Source of the DNA: an uncultured Pedobacter sp.
Lineage (GTDB): Bacteria; Bacteroidota; Bacteroidia; Sphingobacteriales; Sphingobacteriaceae
DNA length: 7,936 nucleotides
Assembly (NCBI RefSeq): GCF_946479715.1
Contig: NZ_CAMLHF010000227.1
Span: 1-7,936 of the forward strand
Direction of reading: 5' to 3'
Shown here: piece by piece, positions 1-6,401 of the stretch
Layout of the letters: the number at the start of each line of letters is the position of its first letter
Numbering within the stretch: the first letter of the stretch is position 1
Translations under genes and position numbers: made by a program
The notes under the pieces: model-generated
Database searches by the model: none
Seen by the model: only the letters and a program-made list of their open reading frames with translations
What the model was told of the DNA's origin: nothing

Positions 1-1805
1 ATCAGTTGAACAGCGAACTTCCTGACGAGGATTTTCCATTTATCCTAACCACAGGCAGAGTTCGTGATCACTGGCATACGATGTCTAAAACAGGCAAAGT
101 GAGCAAGCTTAAACAGCATATTAAAGATGCTTTTATGGAAATCAACCCTGCAGATGCAGAATTCTTATCTATAGAAGATAATCAGGTTATAGTTGTACGA
201 TCCAGACGTGGTGAAGTACAGGTTAAAGCAAAGCTATCTGTTTCCATAAAACAAGGCGTGGTATTTCTTCCTATGCATTGGGGGAAAATATTGGGTAGCG
301 ATTTAAACAGAGCCAACAACGTTACCAGCACCATCCTAGATCCCCTATCTAAAGAACCTGATTTTAAATATTGTGCCGTAAATATTGAGAAGTTCCAAAA
401 AGACTTCCAAAAGATAGTAATTATAGGCGCTGGTGCTGGTGCGTATGGCTTTGTTAAATCTTACAGGGAAATCAATAAGGAAGACCAAATCACAATCTTT
501 AGCAAAGAGAATTTTCCATTTTACAATCGCGTAATGCTCCCTGATTACATAAGCGGAGAACAAAAATGGGAACAATTGGTAAAAATGAATGATGAGGAAG
601 AGCCTGAGTATAATATCAGACTGCTTAGAGGCATCAGCGTAGAAAAAGTAAACAGGGAACAGAAATACGTAATAGATTCAACAGGCAAAAGAACTCCCTA
701 CGACGTACTGATAATGGCTACTGGAAGTCGCTCTACCCTACCCAAAAATGCGCCTTCTTTGCCTGGCATTTTTACTATGCGTAGTCGAACAGATGCCGAC
801 AATTTCAAAAAACACATCCCTAAAAACGCTCATGTAGTAGTTGTTGGTGGTGGCTTGCTTGGCCTGGAAATGGCCGCATCACTACGTGAAATAGGCGTAA
901 AAATAACCATCATTCATAGGGTATCCAGATTTTTGAACAGACAGCTGGATCCGCTGGGAAGCCAGATGCTACATGAGGAAATGGTAGATCAGGGCTGTGA
1001 TATTTATTATAATGATGAAGTACAGCTTTATTATGGTCGCTCAAAACTAACAGGGATCGAGCTAAAAAGTGGCCGCAGGATAAATTGTGATGCAATTATA
1101 CTGGCTATTGGTACTACTCCCAACATTGAATTGGCCAAAGAAACAGGATTAGAATGTAAGCGTGGTGTACTTGTAAATGAACGTTTACAAACTAACGACC
1201 CTTCTATTTACGCCATAGGCGAGATTGCTGAATTTGAAGGGACATTATATGGAATAACCGCAGCCGCTGAACAACAGGCAGAAGTGGTTGCCAAATTTCA
1301 TAACGGAGATATCAGCAGCTACTATAAAGGCAGTCTCTTCATGAACATTATAAAGATCCATGGATTTGACCTTTGCAGTATTGGGCTATCAGAGTGTCCG
1401 GACGATCAAAATTACGAAGAGATTGTCTTTATCGATAAGGCAAAACGCTATTATAAAAAATGTATCATCCATCAGGACAGGCTTGTCGGAACAATCTTAA
1501 TTGGGGATAAAACCGAATTTCTTGAGTTCAGGGAACTAATAGCCAATAAAATAGAATTAAGTGATAAAAGATTACAACTGCTTAGAAGTGGTAAAAAAAC
1601 AGAACCGGTATCTGGTAAACTGGTATGCAGTTGTAACAATGTTGGAGCCGGAAATATCCTCAAAAAAATAACCTCAGGATGTTCAGATTTTAAGGAATTA
1701 TGTGAATCAACAGGAGCAGGAATGGGTTGTGGTTCTTGTAAACCAGAGGTTAAGCTTATCCTTCAGGAAGCTTTAAAGGAAGAAGTATTAGAAAAAACGA
1801 ACTGA
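1..1805 (+). CDS. Assimilatory nitrate reductase fused to FAD/NAD(P)H reductase and BFD [2Fe-2S] domain, C-terminal part (5' end outside window)
   Basis: The reading frame is open to the first base, so the TTG at 6 is not a real start; residues are numbered from it. Residues 10-120 are the C-terminal molybdopterin-dinucleotide-binding domain of a NasA/NarB-type nitrate reductase, with the signatures DHWHTMSKTGK and FLPMHWG. Residues 136-525 form a NirB-like FAD/NAD(P)H oxidoreductase: FAD-binding GAGAGA at 141-146, NAD-binding GGGLLG at 281-286, and a second FAD motif YAIGEIAEF at 402-410. Residues 538-590 are a BFD-like [2Fe-2S] domain with Cys541, 543, 575 and 578 (CxC and CxxC). The missing N-terminal part should carry the Mo-bisMGD catalytic core and perhaps a [4Fe-4S] cluster. 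The fusion suggests electrons pass from NAD(P)H through FAD and Fe-S to Mo inside one chain, reducing nitrate to nitrite in the cytoplasm. The stop lies 1 base before the next start, so translation is probably coupled. Confidence 0.9.
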   Translation, partial: QLNSELPDEDFPFILTTGRVRDHWHTMSKTGKVSKLKQHIKDAFMEINPADAEFLSIEDNQVIVVRSRRGEVQVKAKLSVSIKQGVVFLPMHWGKILGSDLNRANNVTSTILDPLSKEPDFKYCAVNIEKFQKDFQKIVIIGAGAGAYGFVKSYREINKEDQITIFSKENFPFYNRVMLPDYISGEQKWEQLVKMNDEEEPEYNIRLLRGISVEKVNREQKYVIDSTGKRTPYDVLIMATGSRSTLPKNAPSLPGIFTMRSRTDADNFKKHIPKNAHVVVVGGGLLGLEMAASLREIGVKITIIHRVSRFLNRQLDPLGSQMLHEEMVDQGCDIYYNDEVQLYYGRSKLTGIELKSGRRINCDAIILAIGTTPNIELAKETGLECKRGVLVNERLQTNDPSIYAIGEIAEFEGTLYGITAAAEQQAEVVAKFHNGDISSYYKGSLFMNIIKIHGFDLCSIGLSECPDDQNYEEIVFIDKAKRYYKKCIIHQDRLVGTILIGDKTEFLEFRELIANKIELSDKRLQLLRSGKKTEPVSGKLVCSCNNVGAGNILKKITSGCSDFKELCESTGAGMGCGSCKPEVKLILQEALKEEVLEKTN

Positions 1806-1806
1806 T

Positions 1807-3294
1807 ATGGAAAATAAGGAAATAAGAAAACATCAGATTAAAGTAAACCTCCCGGGAGGCATTGTCTCTATTGGTGATCTTTTACAAATCCTCAATATTC
1901 TCGAAGAATCAGCAATCGAAAACGTAAGATTTGGTACCAGACAGCAACTTTATTTTTCTGTTGATGAAGATAAATTAGAGGACATTGAGCATGGCTTTTT
2001 TATATCCGACACTGAGTTTGAAATAGATACAGATAAACAGCCAAATATCATTAGTTCTTATGTAACAGAAGATATATTTAACAATTCGAACTGGCTCCGT
2101 GAAGGGGTTTACAGAGACGTTTTAGACGCTTTTAACTACACTCCAAGATTAAAAATCAATCTGGCAGACAACAGTCAGACCTTAATTCCCTTTTTCACAG
2201 GGAACTTAAACTTTATATCTTCAGAAATTGGCAATTACTGGTATTTATATATACGTTTTCCCAGAACCAATATCATTTACTGCTGGTCATCTTTAATTTA
2301 TTCTGAGGACATTGGCACCCTTAGTAAATTGGTTGAAGATGCAATATTCAGTAATAAAAATTTGTTTTATGATCAAATTAACATTGACGGACAGCTACTG
2401 GAGAACAAGGTAAAATTAAATGGACGCATCTTTTACCAACCGCTTTCTGCTCCGCTAAAACTACCGGATTTTCAATTACCATACTATGAGGGATTCAATA
2501 AATACAACGATAAGTATTGGCTGGGAATTTACCGTAGAAATGAATTATTTTCAGTATCATTTCTTAAAGATCTTTGTGCCATTTGTGCAAAAACACGCAT
2601 TGGGCAGTTATATACCACTCCATGGAAATCAATTATCATAAAGGGTGTAGAAACAGGCGACAAAAATCTCTGGAATGCTGTATTGGATAAGAACCGCATA
2701 AATGTACGCCACGCATCTAATGAGCTAAATTGGCAAAGCGAGGACCTTTGTGAATATGGGCTTAACCTTAAACGTGAGCTCATTACTGAATTTAACAAAG
2801 TTGATTTAAGGACCTTCAAACTTTGTTTTGCAATTAAAACCAATCCAAAAAGCGGCCTGTTTGGTTCCGTAATCATAAGAAAATGCACCAATGTTGACTT
2901 AGAGGATGAATGCAAATTCGACATTCTTCATACCACTGATTTTAATCCCAATTCAAAGAATTTCACCCTTTATAAAGACAACATTGACAGAGCATTATTA
3001 GCTGAAGCATTGGTACAACTTTGCGACAATTATTATGAGCTTCAAACTTTGTCGGAAAGTGTTTCTGCAGACAATTACTACGAAACAGAATTAGCTGCAG
3101 AAATTGAACATGTAATTGTGCACCAGTGCAGTCATTGTTTAACTATATACGATGAAGCGTGGGGTGATGAATCAAGTGGAATACCACCGGGCACCAGCTT
3201 CTCCGATTTAAAAGAGGATTACTGTTGTTCAGTTTGTGGGGCTATTAAAACAGATATTATTCCGATTCACAAAGAATCAGTACTAACAATCTAG
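1807..3294 (+). CDS. Nitrite/sulfite-reductase-like protein without siroheme cysteines, C-terminal rubredoxin domain
   Basis: This 495-residue protein starts 1 base after the nitrate reductase stop, so it belongs to the same operon. Residues 437-484 are a clear rubredoxin: CxxC at Cys441/444, GIPPGTSF at 458-465, and CSVCG with Cys474/477. The usual Trp before the second pair is Tyr472. The first 415 residues resemble a two-fold nitrite/sulfite reductase. Ferredoxin-like half-domain signatures occur at RFGTRQQLYF (41-50) and TPWKSIIIKGV (271-281), each followed by a domain of NIR_SIR type, for example PRLKINLADN at 113-122. The Cx5C and Cx3C pairs that hold siroheme and [4Fe-4S] in active enzymes are absent. 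The likely role is electron transfer to, or assembly with, the nitrate (or nitrite) reductase; that is inference from fold and position. The rubredoxin call is firm, the NIR/SIR relationship less so. No catalytic activity can be claimed. Confidence 0.82.
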   Translation: MENKEIRKHQIKVNLPGGIVSIGDLLQILNILEESAIENVRFGTRQQLYFSVDEDKLEDIEHGFFISDTEFEIDTDKQPNIISSYVTEDIFNNSNWLREGVYRDVLDAFNYTPRLKINLADNSQTLIPFFTGNLNFISSEIGNYWYLYIRFPRTNIIYCWSSLIYSEDIGTLSKLVEDAIFSNKNLFYDQINIDGQLLENKVKLNGRIFYQPLSAPLKLPDFQLPYYEGFNKYNDKYWLGIYRRNELFSVSFLKDLCAICAKTRIGQLYTTPWKSIIIKGVETGDKNLWNAVLDKNRINVRHASNELNWQSEDLCEYGLNLKRELITEFNKVDLRTFKLCFAIKTNPKSGLFGSVIIRKCTNVDLEDECKFDILHTTDFNPNSKNFTLYKDNIDRALLAEALVQLCDNYYELQTLSESVSADNYYETELAAEIEHVIVHQCSHCLTIYDEAWGDESSGIPPGTSFSDLKEDYCCSVCGAIKTDIIPIHKESVLTI

Positions 3295-3382
3295 GATTTC
3301 AATACACAGAATAAATAATCAATACCGCCAACTATTTACGAGCAAACAAACAGTTAAGGTTTCACATTTAAATTATCATTTC

Positions 3383-3787
3383 ATGAAAACACAATTACAA
3401 CTTGCCATTTATGGCGGACTGGCACTTTGCATGCTGAATTTTAAGGGAAAAGCTCAAACAACACAAATTAAACCTACCTTATTTGAGGGCGTAGTGGTAT
3501 TAAGTTACATTGATCATGGAGCAGCAATAAACTGTACAGGTCCCGCAATTAAATATACAAGTAAACCTTTTAGCTTATTAATAGGTTTGCTTCCCAGTTT
3601 AAAAATCAAAGAAGACAAATCAGCTGGAAATGCACCCAAAAATGCAATTATCATACCTTCTTTAGGCTGTGGTGTAACGGCAATTTACAAACACATCGCT
3701 TTGCAGATGCCGATGCTTTATACAGCAAAAACAAGTACTAAAGATGGAAAGTGGAATGTTGGAGTGGGCTTAGGGTATAAATTTTAA
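3383..3787 (+). CDS. Small exported beta-rich protein of unknown function
   Basis: The 134-residue product starts with a Sec signal peptide: charged start, hydrophobic stretch at about residues 7-20, likely cut after KGKAQ near residue 25. The mature part is rich in alternating hydrophobic and polar beta-strand-like segments. It ends in GVGLGYKF, an aromatic C-terminus as seen on outer-membrane beta-barrels. About 110 mature residues would make only a very small barrel, so a periplasmic beta-sandwich or a lost larger ancestor are alternatives. It lies 88 bases after the rubredoxin gene with no terminator seen between, so it may be the last gene of the nitrate operon. I do not recognise the family. 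Confidence 0.6.
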   Translation: MKTQLQLAIYGGLALCMLNFKGKAQTTQIKPTLFEGVVVLSYIDHGAAINCTGPAIKYTSKPFSLLIGLLPSLKIKEDKSAGNAPKNAIIIPSLGCGVTAIYKHIALQMPMLYTAKTSTKDGKWNVGVGLGYKF

Positions 3788-3797
3788 AGTACAAGGA

Positions 3798-4487
3798 TTA
3801 AGCAATAAGTGTTAATGCTTTTAAACCTCTGGGATTTTTAACGCTTATTGCTTTTCCTGTAATCGAAATCAAATCCTCTCTCACAAGTTCATTCATCATT
3901 CTAAAAACCGTTTCATATGTAGTCCCGGTAAAAGCAGCAAGATCCTGCCTGCTCAGCTCTATATCAATATGCCCTCTATCATTTACACCAAATTGATCTT
4001 TAAGTTGGATAATAGATAAAGCCAAACGACCTTTAACAGACATGTGTGCCAGATTCCGCATTCTACGTTCCGATTCCTGCAGTTCATCAGCGTAAAACAT
4101 CATCAATTGAAAAGTAAGGTCTGAATTTATCTTAAGGGTCGACATAAAGAAATCTAAATCAATAAAACATACCGATGTAGCCTCAAGCGCAGTGGCAGAT
4201 ATGGGAAAAATGGCACTTTTGGTACTTAGACCGCGATGACCAATAATTGCACCATTACTGGCAAAACGAACTATCAGTTCCTTATCTCCCCAGGTTTTGT
4301 GTATTTTAACTTTGCCTTTATTAACGAAATAAATACCATTAACCGGATCTCCTTCTTTAATTATCACCTCCCCTTTTTTCACTAAAAAGTTCTTCCGATG
4401 ATTCTCAATAGGTAATTTCCATTCCTTTAAAACCAATCTGCACATTAAGCAGCTTTGCAGATCACATGCCTTTGTATTTTTCTTCAT
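3798..4487 (-). CDS. Crp/Fnr-family transcriptional regulator with FNR-like cysteine set
   Basis: The 229-residue protein has a cyclic-nucleotide-binding-type beta-roll (about residues 22-115), a dimerisation helix (about 120-150) and a C-terminal winged helix. The recognition helix reads YETVFRMMNEL (191-201), giving E..xR as in FNR (VETISR), but with Phe195 where FNR has Ser. Cys8, Cys13 and Cys16 sit at the N-terminus and Cys107 in the beta-roll. E. coli FNR uses Cys20, 23, 29 and 122 to hold an oxygen-labile [4Fe-4S] cluster, and the 91-residue gap from Cys16 to Cys107 is close to FNR's 93. A cluster-based O2 or NO sensor is therefore plausible, though the N-terminal order is Cx4CxxC rather than CxxCx5C. 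The gene converges on the nitrate operon, a likely target. No Shine-Dalgarno sequence precedes the ATG. Family is firm; sensor type is inferred. Confidence 0.9.
   Translation of the reverse strand: MKKNTKACDLQSCLMCRLVLKEWKLPIENHRKNFLVKKGEVIIKEGDPVNGIYFVNKGKVKIHKTWGDKELIVRFASNGAIIGHRGLSTKSAIFPISATALEATSVCFIDLDFFMSTLKINSDLTFQLMMFYADELQESERRMRNLAHMSVKGRLALSIIQLKDQFGVNDRGHIDIELSRQDLAAFTGTTYETVFRMMNELVREDLISITGKAISVKNPRGLKALTLIA
3800..3853. terminator. Inverted repeat between convergent genes, candidate two-way terminator
   Basis: Arms 3800-3815 and 3838-3853 pair over 16 positions with one G-T pair, around a 22-base loop. The repeat lies 13 bases after the stop of the small exported-protein gene. 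It sits inside the last 18 codons of the Crp/Fnr gene on the other strand. On the plus strand the 3' arm ends in only four T. It is therefore a plausible but not classical terminator for the nitrate operon. Confidence 0.5.
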
Positions 4488-4660
4488 AAGGGTCTTTAGC
4501 TAAAAGGATTTCCTCTTATCTAACAAAGAAACAATAAATCAATTAAATTAAGACATCCGATTTCAAAAATCAAGGCCCACATATGGCATAATAGTGCAAT
4601 AATCGCAATTCCACGCAGGTATAGTTTTTATATCAAAACATTAGGGCTATCTTTGAACCA
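4488..4660. other. Intergenic region upstream of the Crp/Fnr gene
   Basis: This is AT-rich sequence between the divergently oriented Crp/Fnr gene and the small ORF at 4661. I found no TAnnTTTG box on the minus strand to serve the regulator, and no convincing TTGAT-N4-ATCAA site. A short dyad, GATTT-CAA-AAATC (4559-4571), is the only symmetric element near the regulator start, and it could be chance. Confidence 0.4.
4648..4655 (+). promoter_or_regulatory. Bacteroidota -7 promoter box TATCTTTG
   Basis: TATCTTTG matches the Bacteroidota -7 consensus TAnnTTTG exactly. Transcription should start about 5-7 bases downstream, at about 4660-4662. The upstream element is weak: a T-run at 4625-4629 (TTTTT) lies near the expected -33 position, without TTTG. 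The predicted start falls on or next to the ATG at 4661. Confidence 0.55.
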
Positions 4661-4810
4661 ATGTATCTCTTTAAGCAATTTTATAAAACACTAAGTATTC
4701 AGCTTGCAACATTATTGCGAACTGCTATTGCTATGTTTTTACGCTTTCTTTCCTTACAGTACGGTTTAGGAGATTCGTTTCTTAAAAGCAGTAAAGACTT
4801 TATTAAATAA
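4661..4810 (+). CDS. Possible 49-residue hydrophobic protein, apparently leaderless
   Basis: ATG at 4661 opens 49 codons to TAA at 4808-4810, too short for routine gene calling. The protein begins MYLFKQFYKTL and has one hydrophobic, possibly membrane-spanning segment with arginines in it (about residues 10-36), then a polar Lys-rich tail. Three things favour it: a perfect -7 box ends 5 bases before the ATG, the frame is open throughout, and a hairpin begins directly after the stop. Against it, a 50-codon open stretch can occur by chance in AT-rich DNA, and the family is unknown to me. The region could instead be a noncoding RNA from the same promoter. Confidence 0.35.
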   Translation: MYLFKQFYKTLSIQLATLLRTAIAMFLRFLSLQYGLGDSFLKSSKDFIK

Positions 4811-4838
4811 ACCCCTCCCTTTTCTTAGGGTCAGGGGT
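4811..4838 (+). terminator. Hairpin after the 49-residue ORF
   Basis: ACCCCT (4811-4816) pairs with AGGGGT (4833-4838), and CCCT (4817-4820) with AGGG (4827-4830). This leaves a 2-base bulge (TC) and a 6-base loop. It begins at the base after the stop codon at 4808-4810. The downstream sequence is pyrimidine-rich (TTTAATTCTTTCCTTTC) rather than a clean T-tract, so termination may be partial. Confidence 0.45.
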
Positions 4839-4881
4839 CCAGATATTTAATTCTTTCCTTTCACCTTCTTGCTTTTCCAAA

Positions 4882-5073
4882 ATGAAATTAATAAGCACTA
4901 AATGCTTTTTTAGGGCCATTCATATAATACTGCTTTTAGCTCTGCTGATGGTTTTGCTATTGGCTATTTTACTGCTTAAGCCACTTCTGGTTTTACTCTC
5001 GGCAGGCACTTTTACCTTTTTAACGAGCTGGTATAACAATAAAGACTTCGATGGCATTGCCTCAGTCGATTAA
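4882..5073 (+). CDS. Possible 63-residue membrane protein
   Basis: The predicted product is extremely leucine-rich: residues 12-50 form one long or two short membrane segments, with Lys33-Pro34 as the break. A polar tail with NNKDFDG follows. No recognisable domain and no Shine-Dalgarno sequence are present. A T/C-rich stretch precedes the ATG. It ends within a hairpin (5059-5086). Leucine-rich ORFs arise readily from T/C-rich DNA, so this may be spurious. If real, it would be a small inner-membrane protein, perhaps in one unit with the ORF at 4661. Confidence 0.35.
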   Translation: MKLISTKCFFRAIHIILLLALLMVLLLAILLLKPLLVLLSAGTFTFLTSWYNNKDFDGIASVD

Positions 5074-5086
5074 TACTGGCTGAGGC
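5059..5086 (+). terminator. Hairpin over the end of the 63-residue ORF
   Basis: GCCTCAG (5059-5065) pairs with CTGAGGC (5080-5086). Three more pairs inward, two of them G-T, extend the stem to about 10 bp. The stop codon at 5071-5073 lies in the loop. No T-tract follows, so this may be an RNA-stabilising hairpin or a weak terminator upstream of the next gene. Confidence 0.4.
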
Positions 5087-5133
5087 TATTCATACAAATC
5101 AAATTATTAAGTTATTTAATCAATACAAAAAAT

Positions 5134-5535
5134 ATGAATACTGCATCAATAAAAATAAACGAGACACCTATCATACTATCAACCGGAATTTACGACCTGC
5201 TTAAAGATCATTTAAGAAGAAGAAAGTTAAGCAGGTATAATGAAGCAAAGCTTGAATTGGAATTAAAACATGCCAAACAGGTTTTAAGAAATGAATTACC
5301 AGCTGATGTAGTTACAGTAAACACCAATGTAAAAGTGAAGGAAATTGAATCAGGAAAAGAATTCAAATACAAACTTGTTGCTCCTGCAACGGCACGAAGA
5401 AAACACAATACCCTTTCCATTCTCTCTCCAATAGGCGTAGCAATCCTTGGCTATACTCAGGGCGCCATAGTACAATGGGAAATGCCTGAAGGAATAAAAA
5501 AATATCAAATAGAAGAGGTCACTAAAATAGGATAA
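5134..5535 (+). CDS. GreA/GreB C-terminal-domain protein of the Rnk type
   Basis: The 133-residue protein has a short helical N-terminal part (about residues 15-52) and a GreA/GreB C-terminal FKBP-like domain (about 55-131). Family features are VVTVNTNVKVKEIESGKEFKYKL at 59-81 and the conserved LSPIGVAILGYTQGAIVQWEMP at 97-118. The long coiled coil with acidic tip that GreA inserts into the RNA polymerase channel is missing. Such proteins bind polymerase without transcript-cleavage activity, as E. coli Rnk (regulator of nucleoside diphosphate kinase) does. The likely role is modulating RNA polymerase; the exact target cannot be read from the sequence. A T/A-rich 60-base leader precedes the ATG, without a Shine-Dalgarno sequence. 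The stop codon lies inside the shared terminator with the convergent gene. Confidence 0.85.
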   Translation: MNTASIKINETPIILSTGIYDLLKDHLRRRKLSRYNEAKLELELKHAKQVLRNELPADVVTVNTNVKVKEIESGKEFKYKLVAPATARRKHNTLSILSPIGVAILGYTQGAIVQWEMPEGIKKYQIEEVTKIG

Positions 5536-5583
5536 CAAAAAACCGGCATCTTTATCAGATGCCGGTTTTTTGTTATCCTATTT
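5525..5583. terminator. Strong bidirectional terminator, 27-bp perfect inverted repeat
   Basis: Arms 5525-5551 and 5557-5583 are perfect reverse complements with a 5-base loop. The GC-rich core CCGGCATCT/AGATGCCGG is flanked by A6 on one side and T6 on the other, giving a classical intrinsic terminator on both strands. It holds the TAA (5533-5535) of the Rnk-like gene and, on the minus strand, the TAG (5578-5580) of the DUF4377-META gene. Confidence 0.95.
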
Positions 5584-6303
5584 CTTATCTAAAGGAGACA
5601 TCCCGAACATTAAAACCAAACGGTTGTTCTCATAAAAATTTAATGTTTGCTCAGCAACATCGTATTTAAATGTTTTGTCACTTATTAGTTTTAAAAATTC
5701 ATTTTCGAGCTTATTTCTACCTTCATCTACGCAGGCTCTTAAAGTGCTGCCCATTTGTTTAAATGTAAGTGTACCATCGCCTTTTTCGTAAGCTCCGAAG
5801 AAAGAATTGCATCCTGCAAAACCATTAACTCTTCCCTTTTCTTTATCAAATACTACATAAGCAAGCGATTGCTCCTGAGTAACACCATTCATCTGAATCA
5901 GTTTCCATTTGTGTTTAATAACAAAATCCCAATCACCAGTTCTTACTGGCATCTTTTGTTTCTTTAATACTTTCTTTAGTTTATAAGTATAAATTGATGC
6001 ATCAGCAGGAACATTGACCCTCTTAGTACGTGTTACCAGAATTACATAACGATAACCAGGTTTATAATTAAAACCAGAGATATTGCTATAAAACAGCTCC
6101 CAACCTTTACTATTTTTATATTTCACCTGAAAACAAGTTTGTGGTGCTACACCTGTACAACTTGCACGATCTTCCTTAACTATAAGCTTTATTACATCAG
6201 CTGCATTGGCGTATACTGAAAGGCCCAGCAACATTAAAATAGTTAGTATTAATTTTGGTCTGAAATTCTTTGTTATAATTCTTTTCATTTTCTGTGTATT
6301 CAT
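5578..6303 (-). CDS. Secreted DUF4377-META domain protein
   Basis: The 241-residue product has a Sec signal peptide: basic residues to about 17, hydrophobic core LILTILMLLGLSV, likely cut after YANA near residue 34. There is no lipobox cysteine. Residues 36-112 fit DUF4377, with Cys49 and Cys57 placed for a disulfide, GFNYKPGYRYVI at 77-88 and PADAS at 99-103. Residues 131-236 are a META (HslJ-like) domain, with GFAGCNSFFGAY at 161-172, STLRAC at 186-191 and a C-terminal strand. HslJ-type proteins are envelope proteins linked to stress resistance; the function of DUF4377 is unknown. A second ATG at codon 6 (6286-6288) gives an equally good signal peptide and may be the true start. It is transcribed towards the Rnk-like gene and shares its terminator. 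Confidence 0.85.
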   Translation of the reverse strand: MNTQKMKRIITKNFRPKLILTILMLLGLSVYANAADVIKLIVKEDRASCTGVAPQTCFQVKYKNSKGWELFYSNISGFNYKPGYRYVILVTRTKRVNVPADASIYTYKLKKVLKKQKMPVRTGDWDFVIKHKWKLIQMNGVTQEQSLAYVVFDKEKGRVNGFAGCNSFFGAYEKGDGTLTFKQMGSTLRACVDEGRNKLENEFLKLISDKTFKYDVAEQTLNFYENNRLVLMFGMSPLDKK

Positions 6304-6401
6304 ATTTATTAAAAAGATGCACGGAACAGATTGTTTCCATAAATATAAGATTTTCTTCTCCCGAGATTGATAAGATTTACTTACTTTAGGTTACACACTT
6401 A

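Noticed and set aside
6..8. TTG as the start codon of the nitrate reductase fragment
   Set aside because: The frame is open upstream to the window edge and the protein begins in the middle of a known domain, so the true start is outside.
2529..2924. 131-codon open frame on the minus strand
   Set aside because: It lies wholly inside the rubredoxin-fusion gene, has no recognisable domain, and its composition fits a shadow of the coding strand.
3419..3433. TGGCAC...TTGC resembling a sigma-54 promoter
   Set aside because: The spacing between the two elements is far too short for the TGGCAC-N5-TTGC consensus, and it lies within a coding region.
4559..4571. Short dyad GATTT-CAA-AAATC as an FNR-type operator
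   Set aside because: Length and half-sites do not fit the 14-base FNR site, and 5-base arms are common by chance in AT-rich sequence.
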